A stretch of 64,000 nt of DNA from Bdellovibrionales bacterium (GCA_019750295.1 JAIEOS010000021.1:1-64000), one strand, 5' to 3'; shown: positions 24,303 through 33,567, counted from the stretch's first letter. A program made the numbers and translations. Notes: generated by a model from the letters alone, not told the origin.

Positions 24303-26303
24303 ATGAAGTTCATTTTAACGGCATTACTTTGTATTCCATTATTCGCTGAGGCAGTGGCTGCGGATAAAGAACTCACCCGCGAAACACTCATCAAAGGATC
24401 CACAGTCCCGGAAAAACGAGAGTTCCCTTTGAGCACAAAAATCAGTGCTTGCGAAAATTTTCACGACTACGTTTGCAAAGAAGTTGAGACCAAATTTAAA
24501 CTTCCTGCGGATCGTTCGCGATGGAATTTTTCTTTTACCGATATCTACGAGCGATTACTTTACGCCAAAAAGCAGTTTTTTAAGAACATCACCCACTTCA
24601 ATCCCAAAACCAACAGCGGCCAACAGATCAAGGACACCTACTTGGCCTGCATGGACGAAAAAACATCCAAGTCCGAAGAAAAATCTCGGGTCGAATCCGA
24701 AAAGAAACTCATCGAAAGTTTAAAAACTTGGCAGGATCTTGCCGATCTTTCGCAAAAGCGACTGGATGGTGGGGATACAAGTTTTGTTCAGTTTTTTATC
24801 GAAGCCAATAGCCAAAATCCACTGCGCAATGACGCCTTCTTAATTGCAGATGCGCGAAGCCTTCCGGAGCGCAGCTATTATGAAAAGAAAGACGTCATGG
24901 CTGACTTCGAGAAATACTTAGTCGATTTCTTTAAGACTATTAAAATGGATAAGCCTGAGCAACGTGCAAAATGGGTGATCGAATTTGAAACCGCCCTTGC
25001 GCAAAAGTATCCCCTTCCCAAGGAAGTTCGCGAACGCTTTACAGAAAAACGCACCATCGACAAAAAAGAATTTCTTAAAAAATATCCAAATCTCAAACTC
25101 GAGCGTTTCATGGCCCGACTCAACGAAAAGTCTGAACTTCGCGATTTTGTTCCCGAGTCGGCCGAATTTATTAATAATGCACTAGCGACGATGCCCCTCG
25201 ATCAGTTGAAGTCCGTGTATATTTATAACTCTCTTGATAATTATCTCGATGACGCCTACCCGGCTCATTTTGCAAAAGGTTTTGAGTTTCGCAAAAAACA
25301 TCTCGGCGGGCCAGCAAAGCGCCCCGATCGCCAAGAGCGCTGTACGAAGCTAGCCATGGGCTACTTTGGAATGGAGCTAGATCAAGAGCTCATGCCGATT
25401 CTCTTCCCGAATTTTCCCGAAGAGCGCGTCGTTGCTATCGGCGAAAACATGCGAAAAACCATCGTCAAAGGTTTAAAGGAAAACACTTGGCTGACTCGAA
25501 CCGCTCGCAAAGAGGCGATTAAAAAAATTGAAAATGCAAAACTCTTTTTAGTCAAACCGCAAAAAGAGGCGGACTGGGATTTAATGCCTGTAAAGAGTTA
25601 CAGCGATAAAAATCGATATGCGAACAGCAGACTTTACTCCAAGACCCGCACTGAAAAATATATTGATGAGCTTAAAGGTGATCGTCTGCAGTCTCGCTGG
25701 GACATGAATCCGCTTGAGGTCAACGCGTACTACAATCCTCCGGATAACAAATTTGTTCTCCTCCAAGGTATTCTTCAGTACCCCTTCTTCGACCCAGAAT
25801 CGAGCGATATCGAAAACATCGCGGCTATCGGCACAGTCATCGGTCACGAACTCGGCCACGGCATCGATGACGAAGGGTCTAAGTTTGATTACGAAGGCAA
25901 AGTTCGCACTTGGATGTCGACGAAAGATCTCAACGCTTTTAAAGAGCGCGGAAATGTGTTCGTGGCTCAGTTTGATAAGATTGGTCATGATGGAAAGCTC
26001 ACCCTTGGAGAAAACATTGGAGATCACGTCGGTCTGACATTTGCCTACAACACGGCTTTTCCGGATGAAGCCAAAGCCTCTGTCGATGACAAAAAGAAAT
26101 TCTTCGTCGCTTACGCACGCATGTGGTGCAACGTAGCGACTCCCTCTTACGAGCAGATGCAGTTAAAAACCAATCCTCACTCCCTCGGTCGTGAGCGCAT
26201 CAATCAGCAAGTGATTCACCAAAAGGGGTTTTACGATGCTTTCAGCTGCAAAGCCGGGGACAAAATGTTTTTAGATGCAAAAGAACGCGTTCGCGTTTGG
26301 TAG
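24303..26303 (+). CDS. Secreted M13-family zinc metallopeptidase (neprilysin/PepO-like)
   Basis: The 666-aa protein starts at an ATG with AAGGAG 7 nt upstream and has a signal peptide ending ALLCIPLFAEAVAA. The N-terminal M13 domain begins CENFHDYVC, the usual CxxFxxYxC signature. Zinc ligands are in VIGHELGHGID (HExxH near residue 516) and GENIGDHVG (third ligand Glu, near 569; the family normally reads ENxAD, here ENIGD). LGRERINQQV near the end corresponds to the substrate-binding region. It ends ERVRVW rather than with the classical CxxW. It probably cleaves oligopeptides in the periplasm. It follows another secreted peptidase on the same strand. Confidence 0.94.
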   Translation: MKFILTALLCIPLFAEAVAADKELTRETLIKGSTVPEKREFPLSTKISACENFHDYVCKEVETKFKLPADRSRWNFSFTDIYERLLYAKKQFFKNITHFNPKTNSGQQIKDTYLACMDEKTSKSEEKSRVESEKKLIESLKTWQDLADLSQKRLDGGDTSFVQFFIEANSQNPLRNDAFLIADARSLPERSYYEKKDVMADFEKYLVDFFKTIKMDKPEQRAKWVIEFETALAQKYPLPKEVRERFTEKRTIDKKEFLKKYPNLKLERFMARLNEKSELRDFVPESAEFINNALATMPLDQLKSVYIYNSLDNYLDDAYPAHFAKGFEFRKKHLGGPAKRPDRQERCTKLAMGYFGMELDQELMPILFPNFPEERVVAIGENMRKTIVKGLKENTWLTRTARKEAIKKIENAKLFLVKPQKEADWDLMPVKSYSDKNRYANSRLYSKTRTEKYIDELKGDRLQSRWDMNPLEVNAYYNPPDNKFVLLQGILQYPFFDPESSDIENIAAIGTVIGHELGHGIDDEGSKFDYEGKVRTWMSTKDLNAFKERGNVFVAQFDKIGHDGKLTLGENIGDHVGLTFAYNTAFPDEAKASVDDKKKFFVAYARMWCNVATPSYEQMQLKTNPHSLGRERINQQVIHQKGFYDAFSCKAGDKMFLDAKERVRVW

Positions 26304-26342
26304 CGTTCAACTTACGGCAGGCTTGAACTTGCCGATGAGGGC

Positions 26343-26372
26343 AAAAAAAAGAGGCTAACTTGCGTTAGCCTC
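26343..26372 (-). terminator. Intrinsic terminator for the minus-strand TIGR02147 operon
   Basis: GAGGCTAAC/GTTAGCCTC stem with a TTGC loop and eight T on the minus strand. It lies 165 bp past the stop at 26538. The 26373-26537 stretch contains only a 14-codon frame with a fair ribosome-binding site (26393-26437), not supported as a gene. Confidence 0.82.
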
Positions 26373-26537
26373 TCAAAAAAGGAGAGTTACGTATGTATAA
26401 CTCATCCGCAGTTATAAGGCTTCCCGCCGAAAAATAAAGATTTTCTTAACATTTGAGGGATTAAACGTTTGCACATTGCGTACGATAGTCCATTTTTTAC
26501 TATAGGCTAACCCACTGAAAATCCTAAAAAATAAGCA

Positions 26538-27353
26538 CTATTCGTTTTGGCGGCCGGTGGAGAGTGGAATAAAACTAAGGCCTAACTGGTAGAGTTCATC
26601 AGGCTTCTCACGAGCGCCAAACTCTTCGACGAGCTCTTTATTAAAGGCGGCAATCTTTTGCTTGATCAGAGGAATATCTTTTTTACGGCAGGTCAATAAT
26701 GAGTGGGTGATCTGACGGGACTCTACATCCAAATCATCGGTTCTATACGTAAGGTTATCTTCGATCTTTTTAAGGCAGGCCTTGTGGAAGGAGCGAATTT
26801 CGGTGCGAGATATCTTAGAATTAAATTCGATAAACTTGTAGGCCTTCACCCAGTGACCCTTTTCGTTCTTTACCAGATACCCATTCACCTGAAGCTCGGT
26901 AAAAGCCGTCTCCACTGTCATAAAATCGAGATTCAGTTGATCTGCGACATATTCTACAGTTCCGTCGTAGTCAGATAGTAGCGTACAATCAAGAATCGGC
27001 ATATAATGAGAATTGCGAATCAAATTAATTTCGCTCTTCGAGATTGCGCGCCAGTTCCTCTTATCCTCGGTAATGATTTTTTCTTTTTCCAAAGCGGACT
27101 TCGCATTGTTTCGCAAGAGACCTTTTTTTGCGAAAAGCTGATTGATTAATCGATCCTTCGAAACATCGTCCACATCTAGGACCTTACAAATCTCATCAAC
27201 GATGGAAAGTGGCGGAGTTCGATCCCCTTTAAGAATTTGATGAGTATACGATTTACTTAAAGAAAGTTTTTCAGATAAAGATTTAAGAGAAAATCGAGGA
27301 TTATCTCTTTTTTTAATTTCGTAAAATTTAGAAAGAACTGTGGGTGATCTCAT
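26538..27353 (-). CDS. TIGR02147 (DUF4423) family protein, putative transcriptional regulator
   Basis: The start is the ATG at 27353, whose A is the last base of the preceding gene's TAA (TAATG), a translational-coupling arrangement. The 271-aa protein has an N-terminal XRE-like HTH (FSLKSLSEKLSLSKSYTHQILKG), the family middle region (VEYVADQLNLDFMTVETAFTELQVNGYLV, a winged-helix-like segment), and a C-terminal ITHSLLTCRKKDIPLIKQKIAAF matching the other family member at 9203. Its coupling to a secreted-protein gene suggests it controls or senses something connected with that protein. Targets are unknown. Confidence 0.85.
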   Translation of the reverse strand: MRSPTVLSKFYEIKKRDNPRFSLKSLSEKLSLSKSYTHQILKGDRTPPLSIVDEICKVLDVDDVSKDRLINQLFAKKGLLRNNAKSALEKEKIITEDKRNWRAISKSEINLIRNSHYMPILDCTLLSDYDGTVEYVADQLNLDFMTVETAFTELQVNGYLVKNEKGHWVKAYKFIEFNSKISRTEIRSFHKACLKKIEDNLTYRTDDLDVESRQITHSLLTCRKKDIPLIKQKIAAFNKELVEEFGAREKPDELYQLGLSFIPLSTGRQNE

Positions 27354-28507
27354 TAGTAATCCCCACACAATTCTTTGAGTTGGGCCTCCGATTCGACATG
27401 AGAAAGTCGAAAAGGCAATACTAGTTTTGCTTCGGAGTCTAAGGATTGGGACTTCGATTTTCTCAATGACGTCAAAGTGTCCAAGTTGGGTTCTAGTTTA
27501 AGGCAACGGAGATTTGCGGGCTGACCTCTCATTTTTTTAAAAATCGTTTCTTCCGCGTTAGCGTGAAGATAGTTCCCGTTTTTAGAGTTCCACTGCAGAA
27601 TTGTGTAGTTTTTAGAAAATCGTAGGGCACGCTCAAAACTCGAAGGCGAGATCGAAGTATACACCAGAGACAGCATATTTGTCGTTTTTGAAATAAAATA
27701 GCGAGTCTCTGACAACTCGACGAAATTGAGACGTACGCGAAGACTCACAAGATCAATTAAAAAAGCCGTGGTGTCCGTGTTGATGGCAGACGAATTCCTC
27801 ATGAAATGGGTCATGAAGTGATTCAAAATTTCTCTTTTAAAAAAGATATCGTTGCTGTCTCCGCCATTGCCAACACTACTCCCACCGTCCGGCAGATGAA
27901 TCTTATTGTTCGCTTCCACCATAGTGACGAAGGGCCTCGCCCCACCCGTATGCCTCACATACTGATTCATCGCATTTAAAAGAAGAGTTTTTAACAGCTT
28001 CCTTTTCTCGCGAGCTGCTGCGGGATCTATAATGAATGCGAAGCTCAAATCATGACTCACATTTAAGTAAGCATCAATGAGGAGGGCTAGCTGGTATTCA
28101 GCATCATCAATTCCCACATTCATAAAAAACTCATGCAGCGCTATGGGACGAAGAAGCTTATTAATCATTGGATCATACGCATTAATAAAAATAGTTCGGT
28201 TCACAGGATCGCTAAAAGCCGAAAAGCGATTTGCAGAATCTGGTTTTGCTATGTACGGAACAGTGACAAAGCGGATTTGGTTAGATCTAACGATGTGTAA
28301 TAGATCAGGAATAGAAACGCGCTGCCCGCGTCGACTGCCCAGATGAAAAATTTCATCCTGCATGAGAGACTCTAAAGCGTTAGAGATGGATGCGCTAAAA
28401 TTATGAGGAGTAACAACTCCTTCTCGGGTGGTGGCGCTTGAGGCAGATCCCAAAGTAGTGAACGAAAAAACAACGGTGAACCACATTAGCTGCAGGGCAT
28501 GTCTCAT
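27353..28507 (-). CDS. Secreted protein with HEFF and GNGGD segments, unknown function
   Basis: Two adjacent ATGs occur at 28510 and 28507; AAGGA is 6 nt before the second. A signal peptide (MRHALQLMWFTVVFSFTTLG, then SASSA) follows. The mature 360-residue protein has ALHEFFMNVGIDDAEY, where the position equals HExxH but the second His is missing, and a Gly-rich GGSSVGNGGDSND segment also seen in other exported proteins of this group. It may be a distant, inactive relative of the HEIGH lipoprotein at 10009-11052. A sigma-70-like promoter (28531-28558) precedes it. It is translationally coupled to the downstream TIGR02147 gene. Confidence 0.7.
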   Translation of the reverse strand: MRHALQLMWFTVVFSFTTLGSASSATTREGVVTPHNFSASISNALESLMQDEIFHLGSRRGQRVSIPDLLHIVRSNQIRFVTVPYIAKPDSANRFSAFSDPVNRTIFINAYDPMINKLLRPIALHEFFMNVGIDDAEYQLALLIDAYLNVSHDLSFAFIIDPAAAREKRKLLKTLLLNAMNQYVRHTGGARPFVTMVEANNKIHLPDGGSSVGNGGDSNDIFFKREILNHFMTHFMRNSSAINTDTTAFLIDLVSLRVRLNFVELSETRYFISKTTNMLSLVYTSISPSSFERALRFSKNYTILQWNSKNGNYLHANAEETIFKKMRGQPANLRCLKLEPNLDTLTSLRKSKSQSLDSEAKLVLPFRLSHVESEAQLKELCGDY

Positions 28508-28530
28508 CATCAATCCTTTCGAGAGCCGCC

Positions 28531-28558
28531 ATTGTATCCATCGCAGACTATGTTTCAA
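28531..28558 (-). promoter_or_regulatory. Sigma-70-like promoter for the secreted protein/TIGR02147 operon
   Basis: On the minus strand TTGAAA and TACAAT are separated by 16 bp, with the -10 box 23 bp before the ATG at 28507. Confidence 0.5.
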
Positions 28559-28591
28559 CTGTAATGATTTTGACAGTAAAGTAACAATTAC

Positions 28592-28622
28592 AAAAAACCA
28601 CTCCGGCACCAATGTGCCGGAG
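28592..28622 (-). terminator. Intrinsic terminator of the ahpC-ahpD operon
   Basis: CTCCGGCAC/GTGCCGGAG stem with a 4-nt loop; on the minus strand TGG then six T follow. It lies 26 bp past the ahpD stop. Confidence 0.85.
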
Positions 28623-28648
28623 AAAGTGCTAAAGTGAATATAAACTCT

Positions 28649-29173
28649 CTACGCTAGAGAAACTGCAGTTTTCGCAGCGTTGATCACCGACGCGATACGA
28701 ACCGCGGACTGAATGCCCTCATTACTGACGCCCGCTTTTTTTACTTCTGCCACATGGGAATTAATACACATTCCACAGCCAGAAATCGCCGACACCGCTA
28801 AAGACATGAGTTCAAAATCCACTTTATCAATGCCCGGTCGACCGATCACATTCATTCTCAATTTCGCAGGCATTTTTGAAAACTCTTTGTCTTCGGAAAG
28901 ATGCAGAAAACGATAGTAAATGTTATTCATACCCATAATCGTTGCCGCCGATTTCGCGGCGGTCACGAGCGTAGGATCAACGGTGGAAAAATGCGCCTCA
29001 ATATTTTGACTCAGTTCTTTATCCAAGACCGCGTAGGCGCAGGCGAGCGCCACGCCTGCTATCTGATTCTCAGTTAAACCCGGCGCTCCCGCTGTCGTGA
29101 GAACTGTCTCTAAATTGAGTCGTATATCTTTCCCGTAATCGGGGATTTTATCTATAATTTGATTTAACGACAT
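28649..29173 (-). CDS. ahpD: Alkyl hydroperoxide reductase D (AhpD)
   Basis: AhpD is a thioredoxin-like-active carboxymuconolactone-decarboxylase-fold protein that reduces the peroxiredoxin AhpC. The 174-aa product has the catalytic segment SGCGMCINSH with C133, C136 and H140, almost the same numbering as the mycobacterial enzyme (C130, C133, H137). The length also matches. The gene lies 26 bp downstream of ahpC on the same strand, so the peroxidase and its reductant form one operon, diverging from oxyR. Shine-Dalgarno AAGGAG precedes the ATG. Function assignment is firm; in mycobacteria electrons come from lipoamide/dihydrolipoamide. Confidence 0.95.
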   Translation of the reverse strand: MSLNQIIDKIPDYGKDIRLNLETVLTTAGAPGLTENQIAGVALACAYAVLDKELSQNIEAHFSTVDPTLVTAAKSAATIMGMNNIYYRFLHLSEDKEFSKMPAKLRMNVIGRPGIDKVDFELMSLAVSAISGCGMCINSHVAEVKKAGVSNEGIQSAVRIASVINAAKTAVSLA

Positions 29174-29199
29174 AAAAGCTCCTTAAAAACTATTCTGAA

Positions 29200-29736
29200 T
29201 TAGACCTGAATAGTTTCTTCACCTTTCTGCCAATTGCACGGACACAATTCATCCGTTTGTAAACCATCGAGTACTCGTAGAACTTCTTCAGGGTTACGTC
29301 CGACGCTCAAATCCGTCACGTACACAAAACGAATAATTCCATCAGGATCTACGATAAAAGTCGCTCTCTGAGAAACACCTTCGTTATCGTCAATAATCCC
29401 TAATGCGGTCGAAAGCTCACGCTTGACGTCCGCTAACATAGGAAATGGGAGGTCCTTAAGATCCGGGTGATTTTGTCTCCATGCCATGTGTACGAACTCC
29501 GAGTCGACACTCGCCGCTAGTACCTGAGCATCACGGTCTTTAAACTTTTTATTGAGATCGCCAAATCCTTTGATTTCCGTGGGGCATACAAAGGTAAAAT
29601 CCTTGGGATAAAAGAATAGGACGAGCCATTGCCCTTTGTACGTGTCCTGAGTGATTTCTGTGAATGCCGTTTTCGGATCTGTGGAAATTGTTGCTTTGAC
29701 TTTAAAGTTGGGAATTTTTTTTCCAATGCCTAACAT
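29200..29736 (-). CDS. ahpC: 2-Cys peroxiredoxin (AhpC)
   Basis: AhpC reduces hydrogen peroxide and organic or nitrogen peroxides. The 178-aa protein has the peroxidatic Cys51 in FYPKDFTFVCPTE and a C-terminal LCPCNW with C165 and C167, the arrangement of AhpD-linked AhpC in mycobacteria, where three Cys participate. Arg of SQRATFIVDP completes the active site. AAGGAG lies 6 nt before the ATG. It is the first gene of the ahpC-ahpD operon and diverges from oxyR over 167 bp containing a 34-bp dyad. Confidence 0.95.
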   Translation of the reverse strand: MLGIGKKIPNFKVKATISTDPKTAFTEITQDTYKGQWLVLFFYPKDFTFVCPTEIKGFGDLNKKFKDRDAQVLAASVDSEFVHMAWRQNHPDLKDLPFPMLADVKRELSTALGIIDDNEGVSQRATFIVDPDGIIRFVYVTDLSVGRNPEEVLRVLDGLQTDELCPCNWQKGEETIQV

Positions 29737-29832
29737 GTTTTGCTCCTTCTAAGAACGTTACGTTTGTATCTCTCAAAAAAATGACTTGAGAACATACCCC
29801 ATAATCGGTAATATAAATAGAAAAGTAAAATT

Positions 29833-29866
29833 GATTTATATTATCGATCGATTGATATTATAAATC
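29833..29866. promoter_or_regulatory. 34-bp near-palindrome between ahpC and oxyR, likely OxyR site
   Basis: The 34-bp stretch beginning GATTTATA and ending TATAAATC matches its reverse complement at 30 of 34 positions, with ATCGAT at the centre. Its size fits an OxyR tetramer footprint (four spaced half-sites). It is 37 bp from the oxyR start and about 97 bp from the ahpC start, so it could serve both activation of ahpC and autorepression of oxyR. It is A+T-rich, and the canonical ATAG spacing was not strictly met. Confidence 0.6.
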
Positions 29867-29903
29867 ATATAAATGATTCAATAGATTAAACGAGAGGGGC
29901 GTC

Positions 29904-30854
29904 ATGACCACCCTAGCACAGATCGAATACGTCTTAGCTGTGGATAAATATCGGCACTTTGGTAAGGCGGCGGAGGCCTGCCGTGTGGCTCAACCCACAC
30001 TCAGCTTGCAAATTCAAAAGCTCGAGGACGAGCTCGGAATTATTGTTTTCGACCGAGTGCAAAAGCCGATCGTCCCTACACCTGAGGGCGCCATGTTCAT
30101 AGAGCAGGCCAAGGTGGTTCTTAAAGAGCATCAAAAACTGATTCAAGTGAGTAAGACTCACAAGGGGGAAGTCAGTGGTGAGTTCCACTTAGGTATCATT
30201 CCTACGGTCTCAACATATATCATTCCGCTGATCGTCTCGAAAATCGCGGCCAAATATCCTCTTGTTTCGCTTTTTATTGAAGAACTTAAGACTGCGACCA
30301 TTTTAGAAGATCTTAAAGCTGATCGTATTGACGGAGCTATACTCGCCACTCCGACCCACGTCCAAGGTCTCAAGGAACACCCTCTGTATTACGAGCCCTT
30401 TTATCTCTACCTTTCTAAAAACCATCCACTACTTAAGAAAAAAATCATCACCGATAAAGATATTGATCAATCACAGCTATGGATGCTTCAAGATGGAAAC
30501 TGTTTTAAAGATCAGGTGGCGAATTATTGCTCGCTCCCCGACACCGAAACACCGGTGTTGGCTAATATTCACTTTCAAAGTGGTTCCTTAGAAACTCTAA
30601 AGCATGTGGTTCAAAAAAATAGTGGGTACACGATGATTCCCGCGATGATGGCCGATTACTTTTCTTCAGAAGATAAAAAATATATTCGTGAGTTTAAAAC
30701 ACCAAGCCCCACGCGCGAGATCAGCTTTGTTTACCGACGGGATCATTGGAAGATTGATGTGATCGATGCCATCAAAAAAACGGTTCTCGAAGTGGTCCCC
30801 AATGAAATGAAAGCGTTCGACAAAAAACAGTATATGCGTCTTGATTTTTGCTAG
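29904..30854 (+). CDS. oxyR: OxyR, hydrogen-peroxide-sensing LysR regulator
   Basis: The 316-aa LysR protein has an N-terminal winged HTH (FGKAAEACRVAQPTLSLQIQKLEDELG) and an OxyR sensor domain. The redox pair is exact: MLQDGNCFKDQVANYC places C200 and C209, as C199 and C208 in E. coli. Peroxide forms the disulfide and switches the tetramer to an activator. GAGGGG lies 4 nt before the ATG. Divergence from ahpC-ahpD with a dyad between gives the standard regulon layout; catalase at the window start is another likely target elsewhere on the chromosome. It converges with thrE-like gene (4-bp overlap). Confidence 0.95.
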   Translation: MTTLAQIEYVLAVDKYRHFGKAAEACRVAQPTLSLQIQKLEDELGIIVFDRVQKPIVPTPEGAMFIEQAKVVLKEHQKLIQVSKTHKGEVSGEFHLGIIPTVSTYIIPLIVSKIAAKYPLVSLFIEELKTATILEDLKADRIDGAILATPTHVQGLKEHPLYYEPFYLYLSKNHPLLKKKIITDKDIDQSQLWMLQDGNCFKDQVANYCSLPDTETPVLANIHFQSGSLETLKHVVQKNSGYTMIPAMMADYFSSEDKKYIREFKTPSPTREISFVYRRDHWKIDVIDAIKKTVLEVVPNEMKAFDKKQYMRLDFC

Positions 30855-32098
30855 AAACGTTCGGGATGATAGTCGTCGGTTCCGAGCGAGTTATAGACTC
30901 GAAAGGGCATACGTGCCGAGAAGAGCCCAAAGACAATGGCTCCTGCCGTCAAAGCCACTCGATACGCCGGATTGCCCTGAACCATTCCTCCGCTCACGTC
31001 ATAAAACGTGGAAAGTGCAATGAGCCCCGGAACCAATAAAAGAATTCCTGGCGTTGAAAAAACCTGACTGGGCCAACGATACAATCGTCCCAGAAACAGG
31101 CTCGCCATGCCCACGGTCAACGATGCTAAAAAAGACGCGAGCACAAAGATCTGCGGATCAGTAAACTGATCGAGTACGACAACACTCAACAGACCGCAAA
31201 CGATGGCACCCGGCAAAGCCTTGTAAGGCACATGAAAAAATATGCAAAAGGAGACCGAGAGAAATATCCGTCCCACCATTGTAAAGAATGGGCTTTCTAA
31301 TAGAGGAAATGTTGGCGGAACCATGGGCTGCACTGTCTTGGCAACATTGAGCAGAGTGATGAGATTATCCACGATGACGTAAGAAACTCCCATAGCGACG
31401 ATGATGAGCACCGCCTTCACCAGCTTTACCGTCCCCGAAACAAAGTTGTGCTCGGCCAACTCACTGATCGCTGAAGTCAGCGTGAGTCCAGGAACAATCA
31501 ACACCAGACTTCCAATCACCAGCATCGGAGCGGGAATGGAAAAGAGAGTTCCCAAGACAATGGCCAAAAAAAAGGAAAGCAGGCAGCCCACAAAGTCCGT
31601 GAAGACACCGCTAAACTTTAAATGGCCTGCAAGTGGCCGACTGATCAGATAAACCATGGCCGTGATTATCCCCGAAATAATTCCCGCACTAAAGACTCCA
31701 TAACGGAGAAAACTCGCAAAAAAGCCAATCAGCCAAGAAGACAGTGCTACCAGCCAAAATTTATATTTTTGCGAGGTAAAATTATTGAGTTGCTCTTTCA
31801 CCAATGGCAAATTGGATTTGCTTTCACTCAGCAAACGTAAAAGTTTATCGAAGAACAGCATGTCCGTAAAATTTGTCTCGTTGTCTTTAATGCGCTCAAG
31901 AGCGGTAACCACATGATCATCTTTTTTCGCAGAGATAAAAAGCGCTGTCGGTGTGGCGTAGGATTCGGTTAAAAAACCATGGGTGAGACCCGCTTGAGAT
32001 AGCTTTTCTTCCAAACGCGCCGTCGGTCCATTAGAGGCCATGTAGCCGCGCCCACACTGCCCACTCACTTTTAAAAAATCGTTCATCTCAGGAGTCAT
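30851..32098 (-). CDS. ThrE-like threonine/serine exporter family membrane protein
   Basis: The 415-aa protein combines the two halves of the ThrE family (PF06738 and PF12821): a cytoplasmic N-region with ARLEEKLSQAGLTHGF and ALFISAKKDD, then about ten membrane helices, including KYKFWLVALSSWLIGFFASF and the C-terminal GILLLVPGLIALSTFYDVSGG. ThrE of Corynebacterium exports threonine and serine; many members have unknown substrates. It is the last gene of the pho operon, 9 bp after phoR, so it is probably co-transcribed; the link between phosphate control and this exporter is not known. Its stop overlaps the oxyR stop by 4 bp. Confidence 0.85.
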   Translation of the reverse strand: MTPEMNDFLKVSGQCGRGYMASNGPTARLEEKLSQAGLTHGFLTESYATPTALFISAKKDDHVVTALERIKDNETNFTDMLFFDKLLRLLSESKSNLPLVKEQLNNFTSQKYKFWLVALSSWLIGFFASFLRYGVFSAGIISGIITAMVYLISRPLAGHLKFSGVFTDFVGCLLSFFLAIVLGTLFSIPAPMLVIGSLVLIVPGLTLTSAISELAEHNFVSGTVKLVKAVLIIVAMGVSYVIVDNLITLLNVAKTVQPMVPPTFPLLESPFFTMVGRIFLSVSFCIFFHVPYKALPGAIVCGLLSVVVLDQFTDPQIFVLASFLASLTVGMASLFLGRLYRWPSQVFSTPGILLLVPGLIALSTFYDVSGGMVQGNPAYRVALTAGAIVFGLFSARMPFRVYNSLGTDDYHPERF

Positions 32099-32107
32099 AG
32101 GATCATT

Positions 32108-33565
32108 TTATACATTTTTAGGAAAATAGCATGTAAAGACAGTGCCACGTCCTGGCAAACTGTCCACCTCCACACGACCGCGATGGCGGAGCATGCAGTT
32201 GCGAACAATCGAAAGTCCTAAGCCTGTCCCTAGCACACCACTCTTCACTTTTCCATTTTGGACACGATAGAAGCGCTCAAACACGCGGCTTAAATGTTCC
32301 TCACTAATCCCAGGACCACTATCAGAAACCGTCAGCGTATTAAACTCCCCACGGGTTTCCCAAGTGACCTTTACTAGAGCATTTTCGTCGGCGTATTTAG
32401 CCGCATTTTCGAGCAAGTTAGATAACACCTGACTCAGCATAATTCGATTGGCTCGAAGGGAAACAATCTTACAACTCACTTCGACTTTTTGTTTTTTGTT
32501 TTCAAAAAGAGTTCGGATCTCTCTCACCGCTTCGTCGGTAAAAGGCTCAAGCTCGATATCTTCTTTGGTGGTCTCGCCGGAGGAGTCCAGACGAGAGAGG
32601 TCGAGCAGATCCTTCACCAAATTATCTAGACGTCCAATATTCCGATGAATCACCTTGAGCTTTTCTTGAGCGGCCGCGATATTCTGATCCTCGAGATCTT
32701 TCTCCAAAGCTTCGGAATATCCCTTGATGGAGGTGATCGGAGTTTTTAGCTCGTGAGAGGCGTTGGCCACAAAGTCGATTCGAACCTCTTCGACCTTTTT
32801 GAGTTCGGTGACGTCATGAAAGACGGCAATCACTCCGTCATTGAGTTGCTTGTCACTGCGGACCGGTGTGACGATCACATCGTAGATGTGATTTTCTTTT
32901 GTCTTATGAGGGCGCATCTGAATTTGCATGCGCTTGGGCTGGCCACTTTCGGCGACCTCTTCCACAGCTAACGTCAACTTTGGCGCACGAAATACTTCAT
33001 CAAGAAATGCTGGGGGCGACAAAGGATCAAACTCTTTGCCTAAAATCAAAGCCATCTGGCCATTAAAAAACTGTACCTTCTTCAAAGGATCAATGGCAAT
33101 AATCCCGTCGGAAACGGCTCCCGCCAGAGATTCAATCTCAATCTGGCGTCGTTTACTCTCCTGCTTGTACTTAGTCAGCTCACGATTAATTTTATTGAGA
33201 GTGAGCTCAAGCTCGTACCACTCTCCAATATCGCGAGTGGCGTGAAACTCCTCATCCCACTCTTTCTTGTAAGTCCCACGTTTGATTTTGCGAGCTTTCA
33301 CCAGCAATCGACCCAAGGGGTAAAAGTAAAGGTAGGCCACAAGAAGCGTGTAGATAAATCCGATCAGAAGTAAAAACCAACCCAGATTTAAAACAAAAGC
33401 ATCAAGCTCCGTGGATAGCTTTAAAAATTGAGGTTCGCCCGTAAACTTAGCTCCCACAAAATGGCGGATGGACAATACGACAATGGCCACGCCACAAAAC
33501 AAATAGAACGATTGATTCAATATAAATCGTCGAGCCGCTTTAATGGGGAAAAACTTAAGATTCAA
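32108..33565 (-). CDS. phoR: PhoR-like sensor histidine kinase
   Basis: The 485-aa kinase has two N-terminal membrane helices (about 15-35 and 57-82) with a short periplasmic loop, a HAMP-like linker (PLGRLLVKARKIKRGTY), a PAS domain (SDGIIAIDPLKKVQFFNGQM, about 150-255), HisKA with the phospho-acceptor in NASHELKTPITS, and HATPase with NLLENAAKYA, DSGPGI and GTGLGLSIV. The layout matches PhoR, which senses phosphate status through PhoU and the Pst transporter rather than by its small periplasmic part. It follows phoB by 2 bp. Function is supported by the neighbours (phoB, phoU, Pst-like genes). Confidence 0.9.
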   Translation of the reverse strand: MNLKFFPIKAARRFILNQSFYLFCGVAIVVLSIRHFVGAKFTGEPQFLKLSTELDAFVLNLGWFLLLIGFIYTLLVAYLYFYPLGRLLVKARKIKRGTYKKEWDEEFHATRDIGEWYELELTLNKINRELTKYKQESKRRQIEIESLAGAVSDGIIAIDPLKKVQFFNGQMALILGKEFDPLSPPAFLDEVFRAPKLTLAVEEVAESGQPKRMQIQMRPHKTKENHIYDVIVTPVRSDKQLNDGVIAVFHDVTELKKVEEVRIDFVANASHELKTPITSIKGYSEALEKDLEDQNIAAAQEKLKVIHRNIGRLDNLVKDLLDLSRLDSSGETTKEDIELEPFTDEAVREIRTLFENKKQKVEVSCKIVSLRANRIMLSQVLSNLLENAAKYADENALVKVTWETRGEFNTLTVSDSGPGISEEHLSRVFERFYRVQNGKVKSGVLGTGLGLSIVRNCMLRHRGRVEVDSLPGRGTVFTCYFPKNV

Positions 33566-33567
33566 GT

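Noticed and set aside
26393-26437. Fourteen-codon frame with GGAG 8 nt upstream after a strong stem-loop
   Set aside because: No plus-strand gene follows it, the stem-loop already serves as a minus-strand terminator, and the peptide shows no signal. Too short to support without data.
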